Below the pieces are notes generated by a model that was not told where the DNA came from, searched no databases, and was given only the letters and a program-made list of their open reading frames with translations. A stretch of DNA of 30,451 nt. Source: JABEVB01 sp049965775. GTDB taxonomy: Bacteria; Planctomycetota; Phycisphaerae; WQYP01. Below are positions 17,248 to 25,012 of the stretch, piece by piece (position 1 is the first letter of the stretch; every line of letters starts with the position of its first letter). The translations under genes and the position numbers were made by a program. The stretch is taken from positions 1 to 30,451 of the forward strand of contig JBMFVX010000022.1 in assembly GCA_049965775.1 (NCBI GenBank), given 5' to 3'.

Positions 17248-18802
17248 GCGGCCCTTGCTGCACGTCGGGGCTGGGCATGAGCGTTGCGGTGGTGACTTTA
17301 ATCAGCGGAACAATCGTGCCGGTCTTGCCGACAAAATCTCCCTTGACGCCGATGTATTCACCCAGCAGCTTGGATATATCTATTTGCGTGGTTTTGTCCA
17401 CGTAAGCCGTCACGCGGCCCGTGGTGGGGTTTACCAACGCATACTTGCTCCGCAGCGCCGAGCTGTGTCGCAACACGCCCATGGCCACATACGGTTCGCG
17501 GGCCATGATGTTGTTAATCTGCTGCTGCGATTGCGACCATTTTTCCTGGTAGGGCTGCACCTGCTGCTGAATGGACGGCTGCGTCTGATTGGCTTTGTAC
17601 AACGCCTGCACCGCCATGCGGCTGTTCACCGCCGCGAGCAATTCGGTTGTGTCCTTCTTCATTGAGGCGGGCAGGCCCGGTTGCGACAGCAGAGCTTTGG
17701 CTTGTACAGCCAGCGGGGCAAGGTTCTCGTGGCCGAGTTTTTTATCAAACTCTTTCTGCGTGGCCTGTGCCAACTGATCGTACTGAGTAAAAAGCGATGG
17801 ATTAACCGCCGGAGTCAGCGAGCCGGCTCCTGCGCCGGTTACAGCCACGGCCGATTGCGTCGCCGGAGCGGTTGAAGGCGCAGCACCCGGGGCCGAACCT
17901 CCGGCAACCGGAGTCGTAGAGCCGACGGCGCCGCTCGATGGCATGTTAATCACGCCGCCACCAGCCGCGCCGGGCTGAGCGGCGGCAAACTGCCCACCCG
18001 AAACACCCGCCGGCATAACCAGCGTGGGGCGGGCATACTGCGCATCGGCCGCAGCTTTGCTTACAAATTTCGCCAGCACATACACGCGTGTACCCGGAGG
18101 CGCTTTAATCACATAAAAACTGCTGGTAGAGCCTACAATCTGCACCTTGGCACCCGAACGCAGCATATTGACGATGGCGAAGTCGGCATGCGGCGCCAGC
18201 ACGCTGGCCGCACGCACATTAATGTAGTCGCCGGTTACCCGGCCTGCCGTACCATCGGCGTTCGGCTTTACGAACTGCCGGGCTATGTAGCAGCGCGTAC
18301 CATGCGGCGCGGCAATGGCATACCAGCCCCGGCGCGTGCCAAGGACGCTGACCAGATCGTGCCGGCTAAGCTGCCCAACCGGATAGTAGTTGATGCTCGG
18401 CCCGCTGCGAATGTTAACGTGGCTGGCGTTAATTTCGCCCGTAAAGGGATGTACCGATGGCAGCTGCGCCACACCGGCATGCTTATGCGGCTTGTGGTGC
18501 CCACTACCGGGCACAGGAATATTGATCGTAACATTGGGCGATGTAGCCGGCGCTGGTGTTGCCGTAGCCAGCGACTTTACCGTCGGCGGAATCGCCGGGA
18601 CAACAACCGTAGGCGGAACACCATTGTTTGGTGCGGCCGCGGGCGGCTGGGCGGGAGCTGCCGGCGACGCCGTAGCGGTTGGCGTTGTATTGCCCGTACC
18701 ACTGTCGGCCGCAAAGCTCGGCATTGCCAATCCGGCGCTTATCAGCAAAGCTGCAAGCGTGCCAACATGGCGATAACTCGTTTTTTTCAATTCGCTGGGC
18801 AT
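17234..18802 (-). CDS. Exported bacterial SH3-domain protein
   Basis: A 522-residue secreted or periplasmic protein. Residues 1-31 form a signal peptide: a basic start (MPSELKKTSYR), a hydrophobic core (TLAALLISAGLAM) and a SFA-A type cleavage site. An Ala/Pro/Thr-rich stretch follows to about 110. Two bacterial SH3 (SH3b) domains come next, about 119-180 (SHVNIRSGPSINYYPVGQL) and 190-255 (DYINVRAASV). SH3b domains commonly bind peptidoglycan. A second Gly/Ala/Pro-rich linker (about 260-340) leads to a helical, Gln-rich region (about 345-440) and a small C-terminal beta region ending in a Pro/Ala tail. No enzymatic domain is visible. The ATG at 18802 has AGGAG seven bases upstream; it is chosen because the longer frame would bury the signal peptide. 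Confidence 0.8.
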   Translation of the reverse strand: MPSELKKTSYRHVGTLAALLISAGLAMPSFAADSGTGNTTPTATASPAAPAQPPAAAPNNGVPPTVVVPAIPPTVKSLATATPAPATSPNVTINIPVPGSGHHKPHKHAGVAQLPSVHPFTGEINASHVNIRSGPSINYYPVGQLSRHDLVSVLGTRRGWYAIAAPHGTRCYIARQFVKPNADGTAGRVTGDYINVRAASVLAPHADFAIVNMLRSGAKVQIVGSTSSFYVIKAPPGTRVYVLAKFVSKAAADAQYARPTLVMPAGVSGGQFAAAQPGAAGGGVINMPSSGAVGSTTPVAGGSAPGAAPSTAPATQSAVAVTGAGAGSLTPAVNPSLFTQYDQLAQATQKEFDKKLGHENLAPLAVQAKALLSQPGLPASMKKDTTELLAAVNSRMAVQALYKANQTQPSIQQQVQPYQEKWSQSQQQINNIMAREPYVAMGVLRHSSALRSKYALVNPTTGRVTAYVDKTTQIDISKLLGEYIGVKGDFVGKTGTIVPLIKVTTATLMPSPDVQQGPPAAH

Positions 18803-19110
18803 GGTCGTTCTCCTGAAGTCGCCGCGCGTCAACCGCCAACGGCATATCCGCCCGCGGCTATTGCCGCCGGCCAATGCAGGCTATCATCCACGATTTTAAG
18901 CGTCAAGAAAAGGGCAGGGCGGCTTGGCCGCCGGTTTGCAGGCGTTATTGAGCGGAGTAAGCGTTTGCAACCTCGCCAAACCGATGCCATAGCTCCCGCC
19001 GGCCACCATTGATCGCGATAAACCAGTTGCGGCCTCTGGCACGCCTCCAAGACACCCTAAACCGTAAGGTATATCGCTACGGACGGCCCCTTGGCGTATT
19101 TACCGCTTGG
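18803..19110. other. Intergenic region upstream of the SH3-domain gene
   Basis: These 308 bases between the TIM-barrel gene stop and the SH3-domain start contain the candidate promoter at 18878-18906 and no gene, tRNA or clear terminator that I can support. Confidence 0.4.
18878..18906 (-). promoter_or_regulatory. Candidate promoter of the SH3-domain gene
   Basis: On the minus strand TTGACG (18901-18906), 17 bases, TAGCCT (18878-18883). The -35 is strong, the -10 weak. The leader before the ATG at 18802 would be about 70 bases. Confidence 0.4.
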
Positions 19111-19953
19111 TTAGTCGCCAAATACCCCTCTTAAAAACCGCAGGCTTTCTTGCGCAGCGTGTGCTGGCCTATCGGGATAGGTGTAAAGTTCCACCGTCAA
19201 CGACCGCTGATAGCCAATGCCCTCCAGCGCGGCCTTAAGCGAAAACCAGTCAATACTCCCCTGCCCGGGAATAAGGTGATAATGCTTGCGGTTGAGAATA
19301 TCTTCAATGTGGCAGTTCCAAATGCGCCCACGCAAAATGGCCAGCACCTCGCCGAGGTCTTCGCCCAGCACAATAGAATGGCCGATGTCCAAATTGGCGC
19401 CCAGGTAATCGCTGCCTATTTCGCCAATAAGAGCGGCCAGCTCCTGTGCGTATTCAATAAAAAGCATCGGCTCGCATTCTATACCGATGCGCACGCCCAG
19501 TTTTTCGGCTTCTTCGAGCAACGTGCGCAGCGAATCACGCAGCAGCGGCCAGACCTTTGCAGGCTCCATCGTAGGCAGCGCTTTGCCGCTGGTAATGCTG
19601 ATATTGCCGGCACCAATGGCCTGAGCAAACCGCAGCGTATTTTTGATCATGCGCATGCGGTCGCGCCGCAGTTGCAGCTTGGGCGAAATCAGCGATGGCT
19701 CAAAAAACGGCTCGGGCGGAGGGTTTTTCCAGTAGCCGAAGGTGCAGTTGGCGTTGATATTGCTTACATGCAGGCCGGTTTTATCGAGCAGCTTGCGAAC
19801 CCTGGCGGCAACCGGTGCTGAAAACACCTCCGGGTACCAATGCGGTTTGTCGGCCAGAATTTCTACACCGGTGTAGCCACAGCCCGCGATGGCTTTAATG
19901 GCCGCATCCAGCGAATGACGTGTAAAGGCATTGGTTGAAAAAGCCAGTTCCAT
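19111..19953 (-). CDS. Sugar-phosphate isomerase/epimerase-like TIM barrel
   Basis: A 280-residue protein of the xylose-isomerase-like (AP endonuclease 2) TIM-barrel superfamily. It opens MELAFSTNAFTRHSLDAAI and has GYTGVEILAD. The likely metal ligands lie in IGIECEPMLFIEY, GANLDIGHS, WNCHIEDI and a final LTVELYTY, giving the Glu-Asp-His-Glu set of this superfamily. Members isomerise, epimerise or otherwise rearrange sugar-like substrates; the substrate here is unknown. The ATG at 19953 has GAGGTG seven bases upstream. It follows the TPR gene by 62 bases on the same strand and probably belongs to one transcript with it and the YkgJ-type gene. Related TIM-barrel genes have, as I recall, been seen near ebo-type genes; an eboB homologue lies 1.5 kb away, divergently. 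Confidence 0.8.
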   Translation of the reverse strand: MELAFSTNAFTRHSLDAAIKAIAGCGYTGVEILADKPHWYPEVFSAPVAARVRKLLDKTGLHVSNINANCTFGYWKNPPPEPFFEPSLISPKLQLRRDRMRMIKNTLRFAQAIGAGNISITSGKALPTMEPAKVWPLLRDSLRTLLEEAEKLGVRIGIECEPMLFIEYAQELAALIGEIGSDYLGANLDIGHSIVLGEDLGEVLAILRGRIWNCHIEDILNRKHYHLIPGQGSIDWFSLKAALEGIGYQRSLTVELYTYPDRPAHAAQESLRFLRGVFGD

Positions 19954-20015
19954 CGTGCAACACCTCACACAAACATTTTCTGCGGCCGGGCCATCTGGGC
20001 CGGCTGTCGGCCGTA

Positions 20016-20336
20016 TTAAAGCTCATCCAAAAAGCCTTGCACTTCGCCGGCGGCATGGTCGTCGCCAACGCGGCGCGCCACTTCGATGCCGCGTGTCAGC
20101 ATGGCCCGTGCGGCCGGCACGTCGCCCTTCTGCACGAGTGCCCGCCCACTCATAAAATAGGCCGCAACATAGTTAGAGTCCTGCTGCAGCAGGCCGCCAA
20201 ACGTTGCCAGCGCCGCGGGCCAATCTTTCAGGCGCATGTGCTCCATGCCCATCGCATATTGCAGGAATACGTCGGCGGGTTCTGCGGCCAGCATCTGCTG
20301 CAATTGAGTCAATCGTGTGGGCGGGGGCTGTGTCAT
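20016..20336 (-). CDS. Small tetratricopeptide-repeat protein
   Basis: A 106-residue protein built of about two and a half TPR units, residues about 22-100. The repeat residues are visible in FLQYAMGMEHMRLKDWPAAL and YFMSGRALVQKGDVPAARAM, with the alternating small and aromatic residues of TPR helices. There is no signal peptide or membrane segment, so it is probably cytoplasmic and acts as a protein-binding adaptor. Its ATG overlaps the stop of the upstream YkgJ-type gene (ATGA at 20333-20336), which implies translational coupling and a possible physical partnership. The later TIM-barrel gene is 62 bases downstream. Confidence 0.8.
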   Translation of the reverse strand: MTQPPPTRLTQLQQMLAAEPADVFLQYAMGMEHMRLKDWPAALATFGGLLQQDSNYVAAYFMSGRALVQKGDVPAARAMLTRGIEVARRVGDDHAAGEVQGFLDEL

Positions 20337-20896
20337 GGTAAAACTTCTCCAGAAACCGGCGGCAGCGCACGCAGAGCTTGGCGCCATTCGGTATAGGAAT
20401 AACCGATATCAAACCTCTCATGCAACCGCTTAAGCTCATTATGAAACCGCTCATACGCGCTGGTCTGCCAGGCGCTGCTGGATTCATCACAAAAATAAAT
20501 GCGGCAACCCAGCGGGCGGCCCTCGCGCGCCATGCACAAACCGTTAACCTGCCACGGACAGCCGGGGTTCACCTCGCAGCTCTCGTCGAGCAGTGGCAAG
20601 GGGAATCGCCATGCATCAGGCTCAGGTCCGGCCGGCGGGCTTAATCCGCCTGGCCGGTGAGCCACGGCTGCCTCGCGGCGGTGGTGCTCAAAAACCACCA
20701 TCTCGGCAGGTGTAACGTACAGGCGATGACCGTAGCTTTCAAAGTGGCAGCACCGGCCGCTGGCTGTACACAAGGGCTTTTGAAGGGCAATTTCATCTTC
20801 GAGTGCGGCGTAGAGCTGCCGCACGGCGGCAATCACCTGGGTAAGCGCAGCGTTGTTGCCGCGTGCAAACATTTCATCGAGCGTCTTGGGAGCCAT
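20333..20896 (-). CDS. YkgJ-family CxxxxxCC metal-cluster-like protein
   Basis: A 187-residue protein of the YkgJ/CxxCxxCC family (putative zinc- or iron-chelating domain). Eight cysteines stand out: Cys43, Cys49 and Cys50 (CTASGRCC), then Cys107, Cys113, Cys121, Cys131 and Cys136 in a second cluster that includes NPGCPWQVNGLC and LGCRIYFC. This two-block arrangement suggests a bound metal ion or Fe-S cluster. Known relatives are poorly characterised; some are linked to protein maturation. The ATG at 20896 (MAPKTL) has AGAAGG eight bases upstream; 47 earlier codons are open but lack a ribosome site and family resemblance. It is the first gene of the minus-strand trio and overlaps the TPR gene by four bases. 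Confidence 0.82.
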   Translation of the reverse strand: MAPKTLDEMFARGNNAALTQVIAAVRQLYAALEDEIALQKPLCTASGRCCHFESYGHRLYVTPAEMVVFEHHRREAAVAHRPGGLSPPAGPEPDAWRFPLPLLDESCEVNPGCPWQVNGLCMAREGRPLGCRIYFCDESSSAWQTSAYERFHNELKRLHERFDIGYSYTEWRQALRALPPVSGEVLP

Positions 20897-21024
20897 AACA
20901 AATACCTTCTGCTGCGAACAGCCAGCAAGCATTTTAGCAGCAATACACCTCCCGGTGTCGCCGCAGGTCATCCATACATTTAGAGTGTTGCTGTGGCGGC
21001 ATGCCATGGGGCCGGTGCGACTGA

Positions 21025-21054
21025 TTACCATCGGCACTCCGGCGACTATATACT
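21025..21054 (+). promoter_or_regulatory. Candidate promoter of the small gene and eboB
   Basis: TTACCA (21025-21030), 18 bases, TATACT (21049-21054). The -10 is good and the -35 moderate. It lies in the 208-base divergent gap, about 50 bases before the ATG at 21105. Confidence 0.45.
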
Positions 21055-21104
21055 AATTGGCAGGTATGTTGTTTGACCCTTGGCGTCCCAGCGGGAGAAA
21101 AACC

Positions 21105-21344
21105 ATGCGAACCGCCCCCATTCACCCCATGAATGCCTCACAGGTACTCGATACCTATTTTTTGGAAGTTCGTGCCCGGCTTATTGAGGTTGCCGCTACG
21201 CTCGACCGTATAGACCGCCGCCCCGGCGCGGCCGCCCTTAAAAGCGACCCTCGGCTGGCATTTATACACGGAGCCTTGGACATTCTCGCCGGCGCCGGCC
21301 CCCACCGTGCCCAAAGCATACAGGAGTTGTACTCGCTTAAATAA
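21105..21344 (+). CDS. Small conserved-looking helical protein of unknown function
   Basis: A 79-residue product that I do not recognise as a named family. It looks all-helical: VLDTYFLEVRARLIEVAATL is an amphipathic helix, then LDRIDRR, an Ala/Gly-rich turn, and a second helical segment RLAFIHGALDILAG ending HRAQSIQELYSLK. The polar and hydrophobic spacing is that of a real protein rather than a chance frame, and GGGAG (21093-21097) precedes the ATG at 21105 by seven bases. It has no signal peptide or membrane segment. The eboB-like gene starts 79 bases downstream on the same strand, so it may be co-transcribed and functionally linked with it. Confidence 0.65.
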   Translation: MRTAPIHPMNASQVLDTYFLEVRARLIEVAATLDRIDRRPGAAALKSDPRLAFIHGALDILAGAGPHRAQSIQELYSLK

Positions 21345-21423
21345 CATCAACCGCCGAGGCCGGCATCGCGATAAGCAACTGTCGGCAACCCGCCCTCACC
21401 CGGCTTTAGAGGAACCTTACGCC

Positions 21424-22290
21424 ATGTTTTTAATTGATCCGCACATTCATATGGTCTCGCGCACCACCAGCGACTACGAAATGCTTGCCCTCTCGGGCGT
21501 GGTGGCCGTAAGCGAACCGGCTTTTTGGGCCGGCTTTGATCGCTCCCCTGCCGGTTTTACCGACTACTTCAGACAGCTTACGGAGTTTGAGCCACAGCGG
21601 GCCGCCCAGTTTGGCATAGACCATTACTGCTGGATATGCCTTAACCCCAAAGAAGCCGAGGACCTCGGCAAAGCAAACGAAGTGCTCGCCGAAATTCCAA
21701 AATACCTTGATAAACCCAATGTGCTGGGCATTGGCGAAATTGGCCTTAATAAAAACACGCCCAACGAAGCCAAGGTGTTTCAGCAGCATGTGCAACTCGC
21801 CCTGGACTGGGCCGCCAAACTGCCCGATCGCAAAGCACTCGCAGAGCGGCCGCGGCACGCGCTTATTTTAATTCACACGCCCCACCTGCAGGACAAGCTC
21901 AAGGGCACTCGCATGATTTTAGACATGCTTAAGGATTTTGGCTCCGTAATAGACCCCTCGCGCATCCTTATTGACCACGTGGAAGAACACACCATCGGCA
22001 TGGTGAAAGACGCCGGCTACTGGGCCGGCATCACTATTTACCCCATCTCCAAAGCCACGCCGCAACGCGCTGTGGATATGCTCGAGGTTTTCGGCTCAGA
22101 AAAACTTTGCGTCAATGCCGCCGCCGACTGGGGTGTCAGCGACCCGCTCAACACGCACCGCACCATGCTCGAAGCCCAGCGCCGCGGCCACAGCCGCGAT
22201 ACGCTGCTGCAGGTGTTTCATAACAACCCGGCGGAATTTTTCGGCAAAAACCCGCGTTTCAAACCTCGCCCTATTCATCTGGCGAGATAA
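21424..22290 (+). CDS. eboB: EboB-like TatD-family metal-dependent hydrolase
   Basis: A 288-residue TIM-barrel metal hydrolase of the TatD superfamily, closest in pattern to EboB of the ebo/EDB gene cluster. Metal-binding residues are in DPHIHM (His7, His9), GIGEIGLNK (Glu), LILIHTPH (His), LIDHVEEHT (His) and AADWGVSDP (Asp). EboB-specific features are the start DPHIHMVSRTTSDYE, VAVSEPAFWAG, AAQFGIDHY and LNPKEAEDL. In cyanobacteria and some proteobacteria, ebo genes act in moving a polar metabolite to the periplasm, for example scytonemin precursors; the exact reaction of EboB is not known. The ATG at 21424 has AGAGGA ten bases upstream; an in-frame start further up would only add untypical sequence. 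The other ebo genes (A, C, D, F) are not in the window. Confidence 0.85.
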   Translation: MFLIDPHIHMVSRTTSDYEMLALSGVVAVSEPAFWAGFDRSPAGFTDYFRQLTEFEPQRAAQFGIDHYCWICLNPKEAEDLGKANEVLAEIPKYLDKPNVLGIGEIGLNKNTPNEAKVFQQHVQLALDWAAKLPDRKALAERPRHALILIHTPHLQDKLKGTRMILDMLKDFGSVIDPSRILIDHVEEHTIGMVKDAGYWAGITIYPISKATPQRAVDMLEVFGSEKLCVNAAADWGVSDPLNTHRTMLEAQRRGHSRDTLLQVFHNNPAEFFGKNPRFKPRPIHLAR

Positions 22291-22303
22291 GCCACGGCGC
22301 GTA

Positions 22304-22334
22304 GCCGTGCCGCGCGACGGCACGGCGGATTTTC
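22304..22334 (+). terminator. Hairpin after eboB, possible terminator
   Basis: GCCGTGCC (22304-22311) pairs perfectly with GGCACGGC (22319-22326) across a 7-base loop, followed by GGATTTT. The T-run is short. An alternative stem pairs GCCACGGC (22291-22298) with the first arm with one mismatch. Confidence 0.35.
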
Positions 22335-22424
22335 CACCATACGAAAACGCTTCAATAAACCTTTACATCAGCCGTCTTTCAACGATAATGCGTGCCAATG
22401 GCAGAGCAACTCACCGGGGAACCC

Positions 22425-23204
22425 ATGGGCGTCGCGGAACAAGTATCTCATATTAAACAGCGCATCGCCGCCGCTGCGCACAAGGCGCGGCGATCGCCCG
22501 ATGAAGTAACGCTGGTGGCCGTAACCAAATATGCCACAGCGCAGCAAATTCACGAACTGATCGCCGCCGGCGTGCGCGATCTGGGCGAAAGCCGCGTACA
22601 ACAAATGCAGTCGCATATTGATGAGGTTAACGGCTGGCTCGCCGGCGCAGCATCCTCCGGAGCGGCTCTGCCCGCCCCGCGCGAACTCCGTTGGCATATG
22701 ATAGGCCACCTGCAGCGCAATAAGGCCAATCAGGCCATCAGCCTGGCCTGCTGCATTCACAGCATAGATTCGCTGCGCATCGCCGAAGAAATCAACGAGC
22801 TTGCCGCCCGGCTCGATCAACCCGTCAAGGTTCTCATGGAGGTAAACACCAGCGGTGAGGCTTCAAAATTCGGCGTTTCGGTTCCGGCGGCTACGCATCT
22901 GTGTGAACAGATAGAAACCATGGGCAACCTGTCGCTGGTGGGGCTTATGACCATGGCCCCGCAAACCGATGATCCTGAAAAAGCCCGCTATTGCTTTGGC
23001 CTGCTGCGCGAACTGTTTGAAGAAATCCGGTTTCACAAAATGGCCGGCGAGCAGTTCGAACATCTTTCAATGGGCATGAGCGGCGACTTTGAAGCAGCCA
23101 TCGAAGAGGGCGCAACGATGGTTCGCATAGGCACCGCCCTCTTTGGCCCGCCGCCAACGCAAAGCCCCGCGGAGTCCCCCGGCAACGCCACCAAAAGCGC
23201 ATAG
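22425..23204 (+). CDS. yggS: YggS/PLPBP pyridoxal-phosphate homeostasis protein
   Basis: A 259-residue PLP-binding protein of the YggS family, which has the fold of alanine racemase domain I and controls vitamin B6 and amino-acid balance without known catalysis. The PLP lysine is Lys35 in LVAVTKYA. Other family blocks are DLGESRVQQ, WHMIGHLQRNKAN, EVNTSGEASKFGV, GLMTMAP, HLSMGMSGDFEAAIEEGATM and VRIGTALFG. The ATG at 22425 is preferred because GGGGA lies four bases upstream and the product then starts with the usual helix before KQRIAAAA; in-frame starts at 22392 (GTG) and 22398 (ATG) would add up to 11 residues. A hairpin separates it from eboB, so it may be its own unit. It converges with the vapC gene 54 bases away. 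Confidence 0.95.
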   Translation: MGVAEQVSHIKQRIAAAAHKARRSPDEVTLVAVTKYATAQQIHELIAAGVRDLGESRVQQMQSHIDEVNGWLAGAASSGAALPAPRELRWHMIGHLQRNKANQAISLACCIHSIDSLRIAEEINELAARLDQPVKVLMEVNTSGEASKFGVSVPAATHLCEQIETMGNLSLVGLMTMAPQTDDPEKARYCFGLLRELFEEIRFHKMAGEQFEHLSMGMSGDFEAAIEEGATMVRIGTALFGPPPTQSPAESPGNATKSA

Positions 23205-23258
23205 AAACCGCGTAGCCGGACAGCCGGTCGCCCAGCGGCGGTGGTCCAGCAGTGTATA

Positions 23259-23651
23259 TCACCAGATCGTACGAACAACCTTTGATCGTCGAATTGCTTT
23301 ATCCGCCGTAATCAACGCAATGCCCTGATCCCATGCTGTCGCTGCGATAATGCGATCCGCCGGATCGTTGGGAAAACCTGCGGGAAGCTGCGACGCCCGT
23401 GCACATGCGCAGCCGCTTATCGGCAGGACAACAAAGAGCGTCTCGACTTGCTGCAGAAACGTTTCAAGGCTGATCTCAAGATTAATCCGGCCCTTGGTTA
23501 CCAGCATCGCAAGTTCCAGCAAACTGATGCCAGAAATCGCCAGTCCATCACCATCGGCTCTGGCCGCGTCAATTGCCGCCGCCGCCTTAGCCGACAATTC
23601 GTCAGGAGCTAACGCGAGCCAGACCACGATGTGCGTATCAACAAGTATCAC
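23259..23651 (-). CDS. vapC: PIN-domain toxin VapC
   Basis: A 130-residue PIN-domain RNase toxin. The acidic active site is complete: Asp5 (LVDTH), Glu46 (SLLELA), Asp96 and Asp99 (NDPADRII) and Asp117 (ITADK), which would bind Mg2+/Mn2+. VapC enzymes usually cut tRNA or rRNA. A GTG at 23651 is chosen as start because it overlaps the antitoxin stop as GTGA and the product then begins at ILVDTH like other PIN toxins; an ATG at 23666 would add MGRSE and overlap the antitoxin more. Its antitoxin lies immediately upstream on the same strand. It converges with yggS. Confidence 0.9.
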   Translation of the reverse strand: MILVDTHIVVWLALAPDELSAKAAAAIDAARADGDGLAISGISLLELAMLVTKGRINLEISLETFLQQVETLFVVLPISGCACARASQLPAGFPNDPADRIIAATAWDQGIALITADKAIRRSKVVRTIW

Positions 23652-23881
23652 TTCAGATCGCCCCATTCCTGGCCAGAAAGCGCCGGCGCGACAACATCGC
23701 CTCTAATGGTGCCTTTGCCGCGGAGAAAATGATAAATCTCATCGGCTCCTCTTTCGACAGGAACCAGCTTCGCGACAGCTTTGCCGCGCTTTGTGATGAC
23801 AACTGTTTCCCGCTGGGCCTGAACCACATCCATAACCGCCAGACATTTGGTCTTGAACACGCCCGCCGACATTGTTTTCAT
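23648..23881 (-). CDS. Phd/YefM-type antitoxin paired with VapC
   Basis: A 77-residue antitoxin of the Phd/YefM fold. The N-terminal DNA-binding part reads MKTMSAGVFKTKCLAVMDVV and ETVVITKRGKAVAKLVPVE, the diagnostic TKRGKPVA-type hairpin. The C-terminal part (about 50-77) would fold against the PIN toxin. The ATG at 23881 has a strong ribosome site, AAAGGAGG, five bases upstream; a longer start is not needed. Phd-type antitoxins with PIN toxins are a frequent hybrid pairing. It should repress the promoter region at 23896-23919. Confidence 0.9.
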   Translation of the reverse strand: MKTMSAGVFKTKCLAVMDVVQAQRETVVITKRGKAVAKLVPVERGADEIYHFLRGKGTIRGDVVAPALSGQEWGDLK

Positions 23882-23895
23882 GATAGCCTCCTTTA

Positions 23896-23919
23896 CTATG
23901 GTCATTATACCATGGTCAT
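23896..23919 (-). promoter_or_regulatory. Promoter/operator of the Phd-VapC operon
   Basis: TATAAT lies on the minus strand at 23904-23909, 23 bases before the antitoxin ATG, with no good -35. The plus strand shows an imperfect inverted repeat CTATGGT (23896-23902) / ACCATGG (23909-23915), plus two direct ATGGTCAT copies (23898-23905 and 23912-23919) 14 bases apart. Both arrangements cover the -10, as expected for antitoxin autorepression. Confidence 0.55.
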
Positions 23920-24120
23920 ATTATTGATGCGAAAGCAACTTGTACGATGTTACCGCCCGGTGCTTTAGCGCCGGTCGCGAAAGATTGCCGTTCTGGCTTA
24001 TAAGGTCCCATCGCCTCTTTGGCTGGCCTACCTGGCCCACTAAGCTCACTTGGAAATCCTTATTCAGGTCCGGGCGGCGAGCAGCCCCCCTGCCGGATGC
24101 CGGTATCATGTACGGCGCAC

Positions 24121-24879
24121 CTATTCCTCCACCGCTTCCGGCTGCATGCGCAGCATTTGCAGCAGGTTTTCTTCATTCTCTACCGGTTGTATCCAGCCGA
24201 TTTTGAGCATGGCGATCGTTACGGCCATTCCAAAGATAAAGCCAGCCACATGGCTGATGTGCGCCACCGCTGAGCCGCCATTGATTAAGCCGAAGACATC
24301 AAGCAGAAAATAGGCCAGCAGCAACCAATAGGCTGAAATATCAACGGTTCCGTCAATTTCCCACCAAAACCAGTAGTAACACGAAATATTGTTGCGCGGG
24401 TACAAAACAAAAAACGCCCCCATGACCCCCATAATAGCGCCCGATGCACCAAGGCAAGGTATATGCGGGCCAAATGCCAAATACACCAGACTTTCAAAAA
24501 TGCCCGCTCCAAAATACAAAGCCAAAAACAATGCGTGCCCCAGGCGGGCATCTACCGCGCAACCGAACAAAAACAGGAAAAACATATTGCCCAGCAGATG
24601 CGCCCAGCCCTCATGCACCAGCAGATTGCCCACCAGTTGTGAAAGTTCAAAATGCCCCGGCTCAAGCATGAAGTGATCCATCAGGTCATCCGCTTGATTC
24701 GCGGGTATATCCATTACAAACTGGCCATGCTCAAAGGCCATATCGGCCTGATGGTCGCGATTCCATTGCTGCATGGAAGAAAAAAGTGCGATGCTGATAA
24801 CACACGTCAACAAAATTAGAGCGGCATTGGCAAGAGGCCAACGGTGCATGGTGACATCCGGACGATACGGCACAAACAT
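24121..24879 (-). CDS. Rhomboid-family intramembrane serine protease
   Basis: A 252-residue multi-spanning membrane protein that should cleave substrates within the membrane. Rhomboid hallmarks are present: HLLGNMFFLFLFG (His94 and Asn98), the catalytic GASGA with Ser146, and the catalytic His210 in SHVAGFIFGM (H-x2-G-x3-G). The N terminus has TM1 at about 15-35, followed by a loop containing many acidic residues. The C-terminal cytoplasmic tail (about 228-252) is acidic. Substrates are unknown. The ATG at 24879 has AGGAG seven bases upstream. The ABC operon ends 133 bases upstream on the same strand, and a TATAAT -10 in that gap suggests its own promoter. Confidence 0.93.
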   Translation of the reverse strand: MFVPYRPDVTMHRWPLANAALILLTCVISIALFSSMQQWNRDHQADMAFEHGQFVMDIPANQADDLMDHFMLEPGHFELSQLVGNLLVHEGWAHLLGNMFFLFLFGCAVDARLGHALFLALYFGAGIFESLVYLAFGPHIPCLGASGAIMGVMGAFFVLYPRNNISCYYWFWWEIDGTVDISAYWLLLAYFLLDVFGLINGGSAVAHISHVAGFIFGMAVTIAMLKIGWIQPVENEENLLQMLRMQPEAVEE

Positions 24880-24931
24880 ACATTTGCTCCTGATGATGGG
24901 CCAGACGTTTTACTTCCGGATAATTGACAGG

Positions 24932-24937
24932 ATTATA
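24932..24937 (-). promoter_or_regulatory. Candidate -10 element of the rhomboid gene
   Basis: A perfect TATAAT on the minus strand, with a predicted leader of about 45 bases. No good -35 is found at the right distance, so an activator or different sigma contact would be needed. Confidence 0.35.
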
Positions 24938-25012
24938 ACCCCTTGGGCCAACAACTCCCGGCAACTGCAGGCACGCGGTTCGCCTCTCGCGTCCTTAACC
25001 CGGCTGCCTGGA

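Noticed and set aside
24924..24929. Perfect TTGACA on the plus strand
   Set aside because: No -10 at the right spacing and it would transcribe antisense into the ABC operon with no plus-strand gene downstream.
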